Part shown: positions 8,584 through 19,913 of the stretch, piece by piece
Position numbering within the stretch: the first letter of the stretch is position 1
Layout of the letters: each line of letters starts with the position of its first letter
Origin: Arcuatula senhousia
Taxonomy: Eukaryota; Mollusca; Bivalvia; Mytilida; Mytilidae
Assembly (NCBI GenBank): GCA_963971305.1
Contig: OZ020306.1
Span: forward strand, 66,747,022 to 66,811,021
Direction of reading: 5' to 3'
Length of the DNA stretch: 64,000 nt
Notes under the pieces: generated by a model
Databases searched by the model: none
Seen by the model: the letters and a program-made list of their open reading frames with translations, nothing else
What the model was told of the DNA's origin: nothing
Position numbers and translations under genes: made by a program

Positions 8584-11056
8584 AAACAATATAAAAAAAG
8601 AAATACAAAGTTTTGTCAAATTGGGATTTTGACAAACGAAATCGGAGGCTGTTTTTGGTGGTTCTTACTGCACAGTGTAACAGTTATGGAGAAAAAGAGA
8701 AAAAGATTAAACAAAGGTTACAAAGCTGAAAAAATATTTACCAATATTTGCAGAGAGGTTGGTAACCAACACATAGAACAGTACATCCCCTAAACGACCA
8801 TATTTAACAGAGTGGTAGAGGCCATAAAATTGGACCTGGGTCCAATGACATGTTAACAGCTAGTCCCATAGAAAATAACTCATAACATCTGTAAATCAAA
8901 CATCAAATATGTAGGTATTATACTTTTCAAGTTATTCATTTTCCAAACCCAGTTTTCAAAAAAGTCTTACAGAAAAGTTTACACCCCACCCCACCACAGA
9001 AAGTAATACTTTGATAATTTTGATATTCTGATAACATTTTAGTATAAAAAATATACCATGTAGATTCATAGTAGGAATTACAACAAGTTATGATAAAAAA
9101 TAATATAAACCTGATCCAGCCAGCACCTAATTCAAAACCAAATAAACCACATAACAATAAAACATGAGGAAAACAAAAAATATAAAAATCTGTCAAATTC
9201 AATAATGGTCGGATTTTGTTAAACAGGAAATAAGTGAGCAACAGACCTGGACTGAATTCAACATTATAAGACTCCAACCTGATGCTGTATGTTACACACA
9301 TCTAGTGGCTGTAACTAGTAGATGCTGAGAAACTTATGAAAATTTCTTCCCTGCCCTCATGCTGGCCCCACTGCCGGCCCGACATTCACCATTTTATAAC
9401 CAAGATTTTTCACTGTATAAAATCCAGCCAAAAAGAGCATCTAATGGAAAAAATATAATATCCCTCCTGCATAAAATCACCTTCTCTGTTTTGTTGAAAA
9501 TCAAATTGTATTAAGAAAATAACTTGGGTTATCTTTCTTTGAATATAGAATGTCAGAAATACATGCAATTTATTTTTTAACTCACCTAATTCAAATATTT
9601 TTATGTAAAATCAAAACAAACCTTAATCTTATTGTCCCAAAAAGATGTTTAAACCCTTGAGGTATATGGAAACCCCTGGTCAGGACAGAAGAACAGAAAG
9701 AAAGAAAAAGAGGCCAACAAAAACAATATCACAACATCATGTTGTTTCTCTAACCCGAATAATACAGTCGTTATATTTCGCTCCTTTCAGTCTCTACATT
9801 AACGCCTGAATGCTCATACGATAATAATTCGTCAAAATTTGTCAGGTGAGCGTACTGTGTTGGCCAAAATTTCTTAGGACCAGTGTAGATAAAATTCATT
9901 ATCATTAATTTATCATTAATTATCACATAATTCACACCTTTTTGTCATATCTGTTTTAGAAAAGATCAAACTAATCTTATCATCTAATTAATCAACATCA
10001 TTAAAAGGATTGTGATTGACTGTCTGAACTGGACAGCGAGTGACGGAGAATTTCCATTGGACGAGTTCAAGCCCTGTTCCGCCAAAGTTTGTGAAGACGG
10101 ATAGGGCTTGGATCATTCGAGTTAGTTGTTTGTCATAATAAACTGGAATTGCAAGCAAGCTCAGTGAGTTATCCCATACATTTAGGACTTACATGTAGTT
10201 GGAAAAACATAAAGCCCAATTATTTACGCTGAATGATTCGAAAATCTCAGGGTGACGAAATTTCTATATAAATGAACCCAACAAAAAGCTACTTTGAGCT
10301 TATTACTCTTTTTTATTCACAAGGTTGGGCGGAGCATTATTTTCTTGGTCTTTCAGGAATGGTTTCAATGAAAAAGTTCGAATAATTAGCCTGTGACAAA
10401 CTGGTCAATAAAATATAGTAATAGCAGGAATCTTAAAGCTACAAATTGAAACCCAAAATAAATTTATGGAGGGTATATATAATAGTTTAGTGAGTATATG
10501 AGGGAGTTGGTGTTATATGTCCTAGCAACAATATTTAGGTTATATAAGGACAAAATACATAAATTTGTTGTAACAAAACAATTGTATAATTATATCATAC
10601 TATTAAAATAACATCTATTTTAAAACAAAATAAATATGGCACAACTTGAGCGATAAATTGAACAATGACAGTTCAATACCATGAACTGTTCATGGTAGCA
10701 CTATTAGAATAATTCAAATAATTCACCTTCAACATTAAATATAAAAAAAAAAAAACTTAAACTGCAACTTACAAAATGTAATTGATTTGGCACAAATCTC
10801 AATTTACATTCTAATTGCATAAATTATCTGCACAACCAGAATAAGACAATAATTGTTCTTATTGTAAAGTAAGATAAGATAATACATATTCACCCCCCCC
10901 TAGTAGATAATATATGAAAGGATATGGAGTAAATGAACATTAGACTATAACAATTATGTTAACTCAAACTGCACTTATAGTAAAAAGTATCCTTGATAAT
11001 TACATGTACTACATTCTGAATTAGATTAAAATATTATATTTTCATTTTGAATATAT
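8584..11056. other. Intergenic or intronic DNA with small repeat remnants
   Basis: I see no convincing gene here. The longest frame (8936-9301, minus) has no recognisable content. Recognisable pieces: 10290-10425 matches 37820-37935 (ttattcacaaggttgggcgg … ggtcaataaaat). 10486-10550 is a fragment of the gagttggtgtt SINE-like repeat. There is a short poly-C tract near 10890. Confidence 0.5.
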
Positions 11057-12915
11057 CAATTTATTTATTTATTGCTCGAACTCAATTACAATAATTGGTT
11101 TAGGCACAATGGATAATAGAAGTATATATATAATAAAGTATAATAAACACAATGATGATGAAATTTAGACAATTTACAATGTAAATATATATTGGTTTTA
11201 TATTAATTTGTGGTTTCTTATTTCTAAACAGTTTGATATAAAGTTGGAAGACATCTTCAGTACAAATGAAAACTTGTTATTGAGTAGAAGTTTTACTTTT
11301 TCATTGTTGCTCATAAAATTGTATTGTTTGTATATGGAACTTATTTTCTTACTAAAATCATCTCTCTGTGTCTTATAAAAATTGCAATAAAAAAGAAAAT
11401 GAAATTCATCTTCAACAGAGATATTACATATTGGACATATTCTTTGTTCTAAAGGTATTTGAAGATGTCTCCCTTTTTCAATCATTAACTGATGAGAGCT
11501 TGTCCTAAGTCTACAAATCATGGCCCTATCCAATACATTGGTCAGTTTATCAACATAACCTGGTCTCTCCCCACTTTCGTAGACTCCCAAAAAGAAATTT
11601 AGTTTGGCATTATTCTTTAAATTTGAATTTTGTGTTTGTTGGCACGTATCTTTAATTCTTTGCTTGACTTGATTTAAATTTGCTTTGAGCATAAAATTAT
11701 TACTGTTCAAATAACTAAAACCCAATGAGTTTAAAATATTGTGGACTTTCTTGATCCATGGGTTTGTATTTTTTGTGAGGTTATAAATGTCGTATGCTAG
11801 ACTGTTTATATTATCAATTAAATGATTATAAAATCCTAAAATTGCAGAGCTTATTTTACTTGTGATGGGTAATCTAGCTAATTCTGCTCGACACGCATCA
11901 TTAGAAGTTTTACAATGAACTCCAAGAATTTCTTTAATGAATTTGATATGGAACTTTTCAATAAAATTTGATGTATCATTTTTAAGAGAAAAATCTATGC
12001 CCCAAATTTCACAACAATAAAGTAAAATAGGAGAAACAAGAGAGTCAAATAGTTTTTCTAGGAGTCTACAGGGATTATTGAGACCAACACATTTTTTAAT
12101 CTTAAAATATGCTTTCCTTGCTTTATCGATTAAAATATCGATTGCAGCATTAAAATTACCATTATATTTCATAGATATTCCCAAATAAGTATATTCAGTT
12201 ACAGTCTCAATTACAGAATTATTAAAATTGAATGCATTTTTGAATGTTTTACCATTTGAGTTAAATACTAATACTTTTGATTTTTCTGTATTTACTTCAA
12301 GTTTCCATGATTTGCAGTAGGACTCTAAATTATTCAGACAATTTTGTAAACCTAAATCACTTTCTGACAATAAAACAATGTCATCAGCATATAGGAGTAT
12401 ATTAAAACAGGAGTTACCAATGACCACTGGATCAGTATTGGGCTGATTTAAATGATTAACCAAATCATTTATAAAGAAATTAAACAGAATAGGGCTCAGC
12501 ACATCTCCTTGCTTAACCCCACGTTCAGATATACAGCTTTGACTTAAACCGTTTCCAAATTTTATTCGATATAATGTATCAGTATACATTGAAATAAGAA
12601 TCCTAGAAATTTTTGGAGGAAAATTTTTCTGAAGAATCTTATAAAAAAGACCTGTCCTCCAAACAGTGTCAAATGCTTTCCGCAAATCAATGAAAGCAGC
12701 AAAAACTTTTTTATGCTTAAGTTTTTTTGTATCGATAATTGATTTTAATGTAAAAATATGATCAGATGTTCGGTGGTTCTCTTTGAACCCAATTTGATGG
12801 TTGCTAATAAGTTGATTATCATCAATAAATTTTAAAACCCTGCCTAATATTATTTTGTTAAACAGTTTGCCTAAATTTGAAGTAATGGAGATACCTCTAT
12901 AGTTTCCGGGGTCAA
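11057..12915 (-). mobile_element. 5'-truncated LINE (non-LTR retrotransposon)
   Basis: Minus strand. The RT homology begins near GNYRGIS (about 12910), so the upstream endonuclease half is gone. The 3' end reads gttcgagcaataaataaataaa at about 11057-11085, the simple-repeat tail usual for LINEs. It lies in the same orientation as the probable host exon at 13202-13416, so it may sit in an intron. Confidence 0.82.
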
Positions 12916-13006
12916 ACTGACAGAAATTTCCAACAACATTTACATTCACAATTACACTGCATTTAGAAATTTCTGATGTGATCAATATGAAAAAAAACAA
13001 AAACAA
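11198..13006 (-). CDS. LINE reverse transcriptase, N-terminally truncated
   Basis: A 602-codon open frame. The first ~30 residues look like read-in from flanking DNA; homology starts at GNYRGISITSNLGKLFNKII. Palm motifs: HRTSDHIFTL, motif A AFIDLRKAFDTVW, motif B RGVKQGDVLSPILFNFFINDL, and motif C LLYADDIVLLS with Asp-Asp near residues 206-207. Thumb and linker follow, with the C-terminal Cys/His segment CPICNISVEDEFHFLFYC. No endonuclease domain is present. The intact frame suggests a fairly young insertion, but it cannot be autonomous. It resembles RT of invertebrate LINEs with the NYRGIS/QGDVLSP signature; clade not assigned. Confidence 0.85.
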   Translation of the reverse strand: MFLFFFILITSEISKCSVIVNVNVVGNFCQFDPGNYRGISITSNLGKLFNKIILGRVLKFIDDNQLISNHQIGFKENHRTSDHIFTLKSIIDTKKLKHKKVFAAFIDLRKAFDTVWRTGLFYKILQKNFPPKISRILISMYTDTLYRIKFGNGLSQSCISERGVKQGDVLSPILFNFFINDLVNHLNQPNTDPVVIGNSCFNILLYADDIVLLSESDLGLQNCLNNLESYCKSWKLEVNTEKSKVLVFNSNGKTFKNAFNFNNSVIETVTEYTYLGISMKYNGNFNAAIDILIDKARKAYFKIKKCVGLNNPCRLLEKLFDSLVSPILLYCCEIWGIDFSLKNDTSNFIEKFHIKFIKEILGVHCKTSNDACRAELARLPITSKISSAILGFYNHLIDNINSLAYDIYNLTKNTNPWIKKVHNILNSLGFSYLNSNNFMLKANLNQVKQRIKDTCQQTQNSNLKNNAKLNFFLGVYESGERPGYVDKLTNVLDRAMICRLRTSSHQLMIEKGRHLQIPLEQRICPICNISVEDEFHFLFYCNFYKTQRDDFSKKISSIYKQYNFMSNNEKVKLLLNNKFSFVLKMSSNFISNCLEIRNHKLI

Positions 13007-13201
13007 ACTCTTTTAATCCCATAAATCAGAATTTTTTAAACTGTTAATTGTATGACAATATAAGAAAAACATGTATATAAATAACAAAATAGGTAGAATA
13101 ATTGTACAAAACTTTGAAAATTAATGCATTAATTACAGTAGTTGTCCAAATTTAAATCTGTTCTATCAACAAAAATGTAAATGTAGTAAAAAAAATCATA
13201 C

Positions 13202-13416
13202 CATACAATCACTATGCCTTAACATATAATATTCCAATAATAATCCAACAAAGAGAGTTATCATGGTGAATGTGGCTTTGTTGACTGTGGCTACATTGAA
13301 AAACGGACAGTATGGACATTGGTAAGAGCCACACACGTGACAAATATCTGGATTTCTACGTCCTGTCAACCAACTGTTATCATCATAAGTTGTGTAGAAT
13401 GTTGTATTGTGCATTC
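13202..13416 (-). CDS. Probable internal exon of an unrecognised host membrane protein
   Basis: Minus strand. An acceptor (gattgttttacag, exon starting at 13416) and a donor (ATG|gtatga at about 13201) frame an open segment. It encodes …DDNSWLTGRRNPDICHVCGSYQCPYCPFFN… with a CxxC…CxxC cluster, then a hydrophobic stretch (TFTMITLFVGLLLEYYML) that looks like one membrane helix. I do not recognise the family. Codon content is more balanced than the surrounding AT-rich DNA. No neighbouring exon was identified in the window. It could also be a transposon exon. Confidence 0.4.
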
Positions 13417-13439
13417 CTGTAAAACAATCAAACAATCTG

Positions 13440-14721
13440 ATTAGTTAAAGGTTGTACTGGTCTTAAGGTAGATAGGGTGTATAAAAAGTTATTCATAGAG
13501 TTATTCTTAAATTTTGACCACAGCTAGTCCTAGACTGGTACTTTAAATCTCAATAATAAAATTAAAACTTCACCACGAGAATTTTTGTAGAAACGACTTT
13601 GAAATATGGATGATTTCAATATTTTTTATATAGGATCAATTGGGAAATTCAAAGGACTAGGGATGATAAGGGCCATTTTTGGCCCAAAAATTATTGTTGT
13701 TTGAATTCAAGTAAAAATTGTGACAAGACTTAGTAAAATGTCAGTACTTTAATGCTTCATAGACAATTTGATATTTTTGACCATACTGTGACGTCACAGT
13801 GACAACAAAATTGAGCAAATTGCACAAAATTGACCAAATCGGCTGTTTTTAGCATGTTTTTAATAATTTTCGCTCTGGGAAGTGACCGCAACACCCATGT
13901 ACCACAAAATCCTTTTGGTAACAAATTAAGTTGGTCCTGAAAAATATTTTTCCAAAGTATCTATTTGGTACATGGCTGTACACACTTCTATTGAAAACAA
14001 AATAAGCATGAAAATAATGTAAAAACCGCTAATTTTGACCAAATGTTGAAAATCTTCCAACTTTTAATGCCATTTTTATATAAAGATTAAATGGATTGAA
14101 ATAATTTTCATTGTTTATTATGCCCCTAACCTTTGCCTAAGAAAATAACACAGTGAATGTAGAATACTAGAACTTTTAATTTTCAGCCATATTTTGAGGC
14201 CAAAAACAGGCCTTATCAGCCCTGGTCCTTTAATTTACCTAAAAATCCACTCCATTGATTTTTCTTAAATTTTGAGAAAATCTTTGTTTTCAGGGGATTT
14301 TTAAACATACTAAATAACAAATAAAGTTCACCATCAAAATATTTGATAAAAGTGAAAAATGTGTTTTTTCCCTATTATTTCTATATAAATTATCTCCCCT
14401 TAAAAAGTACAGGAAAATATTGGAATTCGCAAAGAAGGTGTATTTAATCCTAATCATTGTTATAATTTCCATTTTTCATGTTCACCTAGCCCAAAAGAAA
14501 TCAATTAGAATCACAAGCATTATAAATTCTATAGTTTTGATAAATGTGCAAAAAAGATGCTCAGTGATAGACACCCCATCTACCTTAATTGTGTTAATTA
14601 TATATGCTCTCTTGACCTGCCTTATTTTTTCATTGGGAAAATTCTGGGAATAACATCAGTGGTGGATTTTAGGAGGGGCAGGGGGTCACAAACACCCACT
14701 TTTAGAGCAACATATAGAAAA
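13440..14721. other. Noncoding stretch, probably intron or intergenic
   Basis: AT-rich sequence without convincing ORFs or recognised repeats. The short frames at 14290-14814 are not supported by any motif. Confidence 0.45.
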
Positions 14722-15324
14722 TTAAAATTTACGTTTCCCGAAACGTGGGATGTCCCCTCCCGTTCTCATTTAATGTCTGTTCTTTTCAGCAGAAATTCCG
14801 ACAATGTGCCGTGAGTCGCCATCACCCATATACCCTATGTACCAAGTTTCGTTAAAATTGGACAATGTTTACATTTTTCTTGATTTTCAGCGGCCATCTT
14901 GAAAATGGCAGCCATTATGGAAATTCCGGCAATGCGCTGTGAGTCGCCATCACCCATATATCCTGTATACCAAGTTTCGTTGAAATCGGACAATGTTTAC
15001 ATTTTTCACGATTTTCGGCGGCCATCTTGAAAATGACAGCCATTACAGAAATTCCGACAATGCGCCATCAGTCGCCATCACCCTTATACCCTGTATACCA
15101 AATTTCGTTGAAATCGGACAATGTTTATAGTTTTCGCAATTTTTGGCGGCCATCTTGGAAATGGCGGCCATTTTCAAATTATAAACCGCAAAAAACACCG
15201 TAGGACCTTGGGACCTATCACCCCTCCAAGTTTCATATCGATCGGTCCACCCATTTCCGAGGAGATAGCCGGACAAGTTCGTGCATCAGGTTGACGGAAG
15301 AAAAAGAAAAAAGTATAATAATAA
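14722..15324 (+). repeat. Cassette N1
   Basis: Head hairpin ACGTTTC-cc-GAAACGT, then box GATGTCCCCTCCCGTT. The inside holds about four degenerate ~125 bp units (gagtcgccatcaccc … ccaagtttcgttgaaatcgg … ggcggccatcttg). The tail is GGACAAGTTC, gacggaagaaaaag, (aat)n. It is the first member of the long plus-strand array. Confidence 0.7.
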
Positions 15325-16379
15325 GAAATATTGATGATATGATCTCAGAGATCATGAATGGCTCCCAAACGACGGCACCATGGTCAAATCAACATTCTGA
15401 GTGCACCATTGAATTCAGCATACATGATTTACCCAGATAACCTATTCTCGTAAGCATTTGACTAACTTTAATTTTCGGTCTATTTTAAGAAATTCAAAAT
15501 TGCCCCCATTTGGGAACCGGAAGTCGGATCCAAATTCTGATTATATCATTGAACTCAGCATACCTGATTTACCCAGATGACCAATTTTCAAGAAGATTCG
15601 ACAAACTTTAGTTTTTGGCTATTTTAAGAAATCAAAATGGCCGCCATTTGGAAACCGGAATTCGGATCCGAATTCCGATTGCAAATTTGAATTCAGCATA
15701 CCTGATTTACCCAGATGACCAATTTTCGTGAAGATACGACAAATTTTAATTTTTGGTTATTTTTAGAAATCAAAATGGCCGCCATTTGGAAACCGGAAGT
15801 CGGATCGAAATTCTGATAACATCATTGAACTCAGTATACCTGATTTACCCAGATGACCCATTTTCAAGAAGATTCGACAAACTTTAGTTTTTGGCTATTT
15901 TAGAAGTCAAAATGGCCGCCATTTGGAAACCGGAAGTCGGATCCGAATTCCGATTGCAAATTTGAATTCAGCATACCTGATTTACCCAGATGACCAATTT
16001 TGGTGAATATACGACAAACTTTAATTTTTTGTTATTTTAGAAATTTCTAGAAAATTCACATTTTTGCATTTTACGGAAAAACCGTAAATATCGCTTCCGA
16101 ATTTTTTTTCATATTTTTGTTGTACCCATCATGCTCTACAATCATACCAAGTTTCAAAGTCCTGGCCACCTAGGTTCCAGAGATATAAGATTGTCCGAAA
16201 TCTGGAACATTCCCCGTTGCCATGGAAACGGTAGCCATTTTGAAAATTTCCCATGCATTTGGCACAATTTCTCATAAGGGTCTATACTTGGGGAACATTT
16301 CATAATGTTTCGATAAACAGTTTACGAGAAAAGTTCCGGACAAAAATTTAGGGCGGAAGAAAGAATAATAATAATAATA
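15325..16379 (+). repeat. Cassette D1
   Basis: Head hairpin ATGATCTC-a-GAGATCAT followed by box ATGGCTCCCAAACGACGG. The internal ~150 bp units (aaccggaagtcggatcc … gaattcagcatacctgattt … aaaatggccgccattt) repeat about four times, alternating two subtypes. A longer unique 3' part contains aaaaccgtaaatatcgcttc and ends gggcggaagaaagaataataat. Confidence 0.68.
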
Positions 16380-17078
16380 ATTAAAATTTACGTTTCCCGA
16401 AACGTGGGATGTCCCCTCCCGTTCTCATTTAATATGAGTCGCCATCACCCATATACCCTGTGTACCAAGTTTCCTTAAAATTGGACAATGTTTACATTTT
16501 TCGTGATTTTCGGCGGCCATCTTGAAAATGGCAGCCATTGCGGAAATTCCGACAATGCGATGTGAGTCGCCATCACCCATATATCCTGTATACCAAGTTT
16601 CGTTGAAATCGAACAATGTTTACATTTTTCGCGATTTTCGGCGGCCATCTTGAAAATGGCGGCCATTACAGAAATTCCGACAATGCGCCGTCAGTCGCCA
16701 TCACCCTTATACCCTGTATACCAAGTTTCGTTGAAATCAGACAATGTTTACATTTTTCGCGATTTTCGGCGGCCATCTTGAAAATGGCGGCCATTACAGA
16801 AATTCCGACAATGCGCCGTCAGTCGCCATCACCGTTATACCCTGTATACCAAATTTCGTTGAAATCGGACAATGTTTACATTTTTCGCCATTTTTGGCGG
16901 CCATCTTGGAAATGGCGGCCATTTTGAAATTATAAACCGCAAGATACACCGTAGGACCTTGGGACCTATCACCCCTCCAAGTTTCATATCAATCGGTCCA
17001 CCCATTTCCGAGGAGATAGCCGGACAAGTTCGTGCATCAGGTTGACGGAAGAAAAAGAAAAAAGTATAATAATAATAA
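16380..17078 (+). repeat. Cassette N2
   Basis: Same head and box as N1, with a clean 128 bp period (ggcggccatcttg at about 16512, 16640, 16768, 16896). It ends with the N tail (gttgacggaagaaaaag, then aat repeats). The internal units differ from each other at a few positions only. Confidence 0.72.
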
Positions 17079-17582
17079 CAAGTATTAACTGTGATTGCAA
17101 GCAAGTCACAAAGTCCCCCAAACGACCCGTATTTGCCACTGTTTTCTTCAGCATGTCCAAAAACCCCTATATATCAATTTTCATGTAAATCGGAGCACTT
17201 TGAAAATTTCGACCCGATTATCTCCCTTGAGAAATCACATTTTTATTTATATCTTGAAAACCGTAAATATCGCTTCAAAATTTTTTTTCATATTATTAAA
17301 GAGAATGTTTTGCTCTATCAACCTACAAAATTTCAGAACCCTGCGCACCTAGGTTACCGAGATATTGCAATGTCCAATATTTAGTCCATTTTCCTGTTTC
17401 CATGGAAACGGCGGCCATTTTGAAAAGTCCGATTGTCAACGAAGCTTCCTTTCTTTACAATCTATTATCCTGCCAAGTTTCATATTGATATGTGGAGTCG
17501 TTTTCTCTGGGATCTCCGGACAAGTTCACGACTAAGTGGAAGAATCGGAAGAAGAAGAAGAAGAAGAAGAATAATAATAATA
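17079..17582 (+). repeat. Cassette B1
   Basis: Head TGTGAtTGCaaGCAagTCACA, a hairpin that pairs like that of family C but with TGC/GCA in place of CGC/GCG. The box is AAGTCCCCCAAACGACC. The body resembles family G (aaaaccgtaaatatcgct, attattaaagag, cacctaggt, tttccatggaaac). The tail is a long gaagaagaag run then aataataat. Confidence 0.68.
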
Positions 17583-18255
17583 AGAAACGGTGCAAAAACA
17601 ATAAGTCCCCAAACGTTGCTATGGATTTTTCTTTAAGGTTACCTTGTTGCTATGGACTGATCTGACCTTTGACCTTGGGCCCAAATTATAGCCCCTTCCT
17701 AACTGATTGTGAAAATGTATGGTTGCTATGGACTTTTCCTTAACATTACATTGTTACATATGGATTACCATACATTGCGCAATACATTCCTATATTTAGT
17801 CATGACGCAATAATTCAAACTTGAGATTTGACCTATGACATATATATTTTCGGATGCAACTTATGTCACCTAAGACGATTGGTGAAGGTCCCAAGTCTGT
17901 AGGACTAACCGTTTTGAAAAAAAATTTGTTGGCGCATCGCGACACTTTTCGGGTCAAAAACGCGTAACCAGGAAGTTGTTCGAAAACTTTTTTTTTGCAT
18001 GACAAATCATGGCAAGAAGTCAGGTAACAAATTCCACACTTCAGATTTTTGATAACAGTTATGTTTTCTGAGTTAATCTACAGACAAGGTTTTTGGGTTA
18101 TCGGCAGATAACTCTGTTACTAAAAATAGATTTGTTTCAAAGCATGAGTCACGTCGAGTCCTGGTAGTGATGATTAGGTGTGCCAACTTTCGTTAAGATC
18201 GGTTAAGACACTTTTCGTTTTTTGAGGGAAGAAAAGAAGAATAATAATAATAATA
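17583..18255 (+). repeat. Chimeric element: hairpin-unit head joined to family A interior
   Basis: It starts as a short unit (aagaaacggtgcaaaaaca ataagtccccaaacg), whose box agrees with that of B1 just upstream. Instead of closing the hairpin it runs into family A sequence (ttgctatggatttttcttt). It ends with an A tail (gggaagaaaagaagaataat). Confidence 0.6.
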
Positions 18256-19752
18256 ATTAAATTACAATCGTTCAAAGAACGATCGCGAGGTCTTTCCCTA
18301 TTTGTGTCCTCCAATAGAAATAGATTCCTTACTGAATGATACCCTTTTTGGATATATCAACCTGGTAGGAAGTCAAGATTTATAAAATGTATAGTTGCTA
18401 TGGACTTTAAGGTCAGTTGTAAAGGACAAAACGTCACTTCCGGTCATAAAATATTGAAATTTAAACTCAGCAGGAAGTCATGAGTTATAAAATATATGGT
18501 TGCTATGGACTTATTAGTCGGTTGCTATAGACAAAATGTCACTTCCGGTCGTAAAATATTGAAATTTAAACTGAGCAAGTAGTCAGGAGTCATTTAATAT
18601 ATGATTGCTATGGACTTTTTCTAAAGGTAACCTTGTTGCTAAGGACTAACCTTGACCCCTGACCTTTGACCCAAATTTTAGCCTCTTCCACACTGATTCT
18701 GAAAATATATGGTTGCTATGGACTTTTCCTTATGGTTATCTTGTTGCTAAGGACTGACCTTGACCTTTGACCTTTGACCTTGGACCCAAATTGTAGCCCC
18801 TTCCACACTGATTCTAAAAATATATGGTTGCTATGGACTTTTCCTTATGGTTACCTTGTTGCTAAGGACTGACCTTGACCTTTGACCTTTGACCTTGGAC
18901 CTAAATTGTAGCCCCTTCCACACTGATTCTAATAATATATGGTTGCTATGGACTTTTCCTTAATATTACATTGTTAAGTATGGATTACTATATATTGCGC
19001 AATAAATACATATATTTAGTCATGACGCAATAATTCAAACTTGAGATTTGACCTATGACATATATATTTTCGGATGCAACTTGTGTCACCTAAGACGATT
19101 GGTGAAGGTCCCAAGTCTCTAGGACTAACCGTTTCCAAATAAATTTTGTTGGCGCATCGCGAGAAAACCTGTTTCGGCCCCCATTTCGAAACCGTTCAAC
19201 CGAATCATGCACTTCTTGTACTCAAATTGTATGTCTTTTCAAGACGATTATTTTTTGTTCATATATTGTCTATACTAACTGTAACGGTTTTCGAGTTATA
19301 CGTAAAAAACCATTTGACGACCGCCATTTTGGCAATGGTAAACGCAAAAAAAATTTTGACCACAGATTCGTAATCAGGACCCTCAAATCTACCTGGAAAA
19401 TGAATTTCATTAAAATCGGACAACATTTACATTTTGCGCCAACTTTGCGCCATACGCGTGCAACCAGGAAGTAAATTAGAGCATTATTTTTGCATGATAA
19501 ATCATCACATGGATGTAAGCTACCAATTCCACTAAACAGAATCTTGATAACTATTACCGTTTTAGAGGAGATCTGATAACAAGGGTAAACAGCGTTTTGC
19601 GCGATTGCGCCGTAACTAAGAATAGTTTAGCGTCAGGCCCTAAGTCACGTCGATTCCAGGCAGTGCCAAATAAGTGTGCCAAATTTCATCGAAATCGGTC
19701 AAGCCAATTTTTTGACGTTGGTGGAAGAAAAAAAAGAATAATAATAATAATA
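18256..19752 (+). repeat. Cassette A1
   Basis: Head hairpin ATCGTTC-aaa-GAACGAT, box AGGTCTTTCCCTATTTG. The inside has ~110 bp units carrying ggttgctatggacttttcc and tgacctttgacctt, then a unique 3' part (taagacgattggtgaaggtcc … ggcgcatcgcga). It ends atcgaaatcggtcaagcc, ggaagaaaaaaaagaataat. Confidence 0.7.
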
Positions 19753-19913
19753 GGCAGAACGAAATCAATAAGGTCTTCCCTTTGGAAAGGGAAAGACCTT
19801 AATCATAAGAAATACAGTAAGGTCTTTCCTTCTGTAAAGGGAAAGACCTTAATAATCATAAGAAATACAGTAAGGTCTTTCCTTCTGAAAAGGGAAAGAC
19901 CTTAATAATAATA
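19753..19913 (+). repeat. Three short hairpin units with A-type stems
   Basis: Unit 1 has leader gcagaacgaaatcaat and stem AAGGTCTTCCCTTTGG…AAAGGGAAAGACCTT. Units 2 and 3 have leader cataagaaatacagt and stem AAGGTCTTTCCTTCTG/AAAGGGAAAGACCTT. Spacers are taat repeats. The stem matches the box of A1 immediately upstream. Confidence 0.8.

Noticed and set aside
8936..9301. 121-codon minus-strand ORF
   Set aside because: No recognised domain, no repeat of the frame and no clear splice context; AT-rich chance frame is likely.
10020..10095. Pol III promoter-like sequence (gagttcaagccctg as a B box)
   Set aside because: The A box candidate fits poorly and no tRNA cloverleaf or SINE tail is evident.
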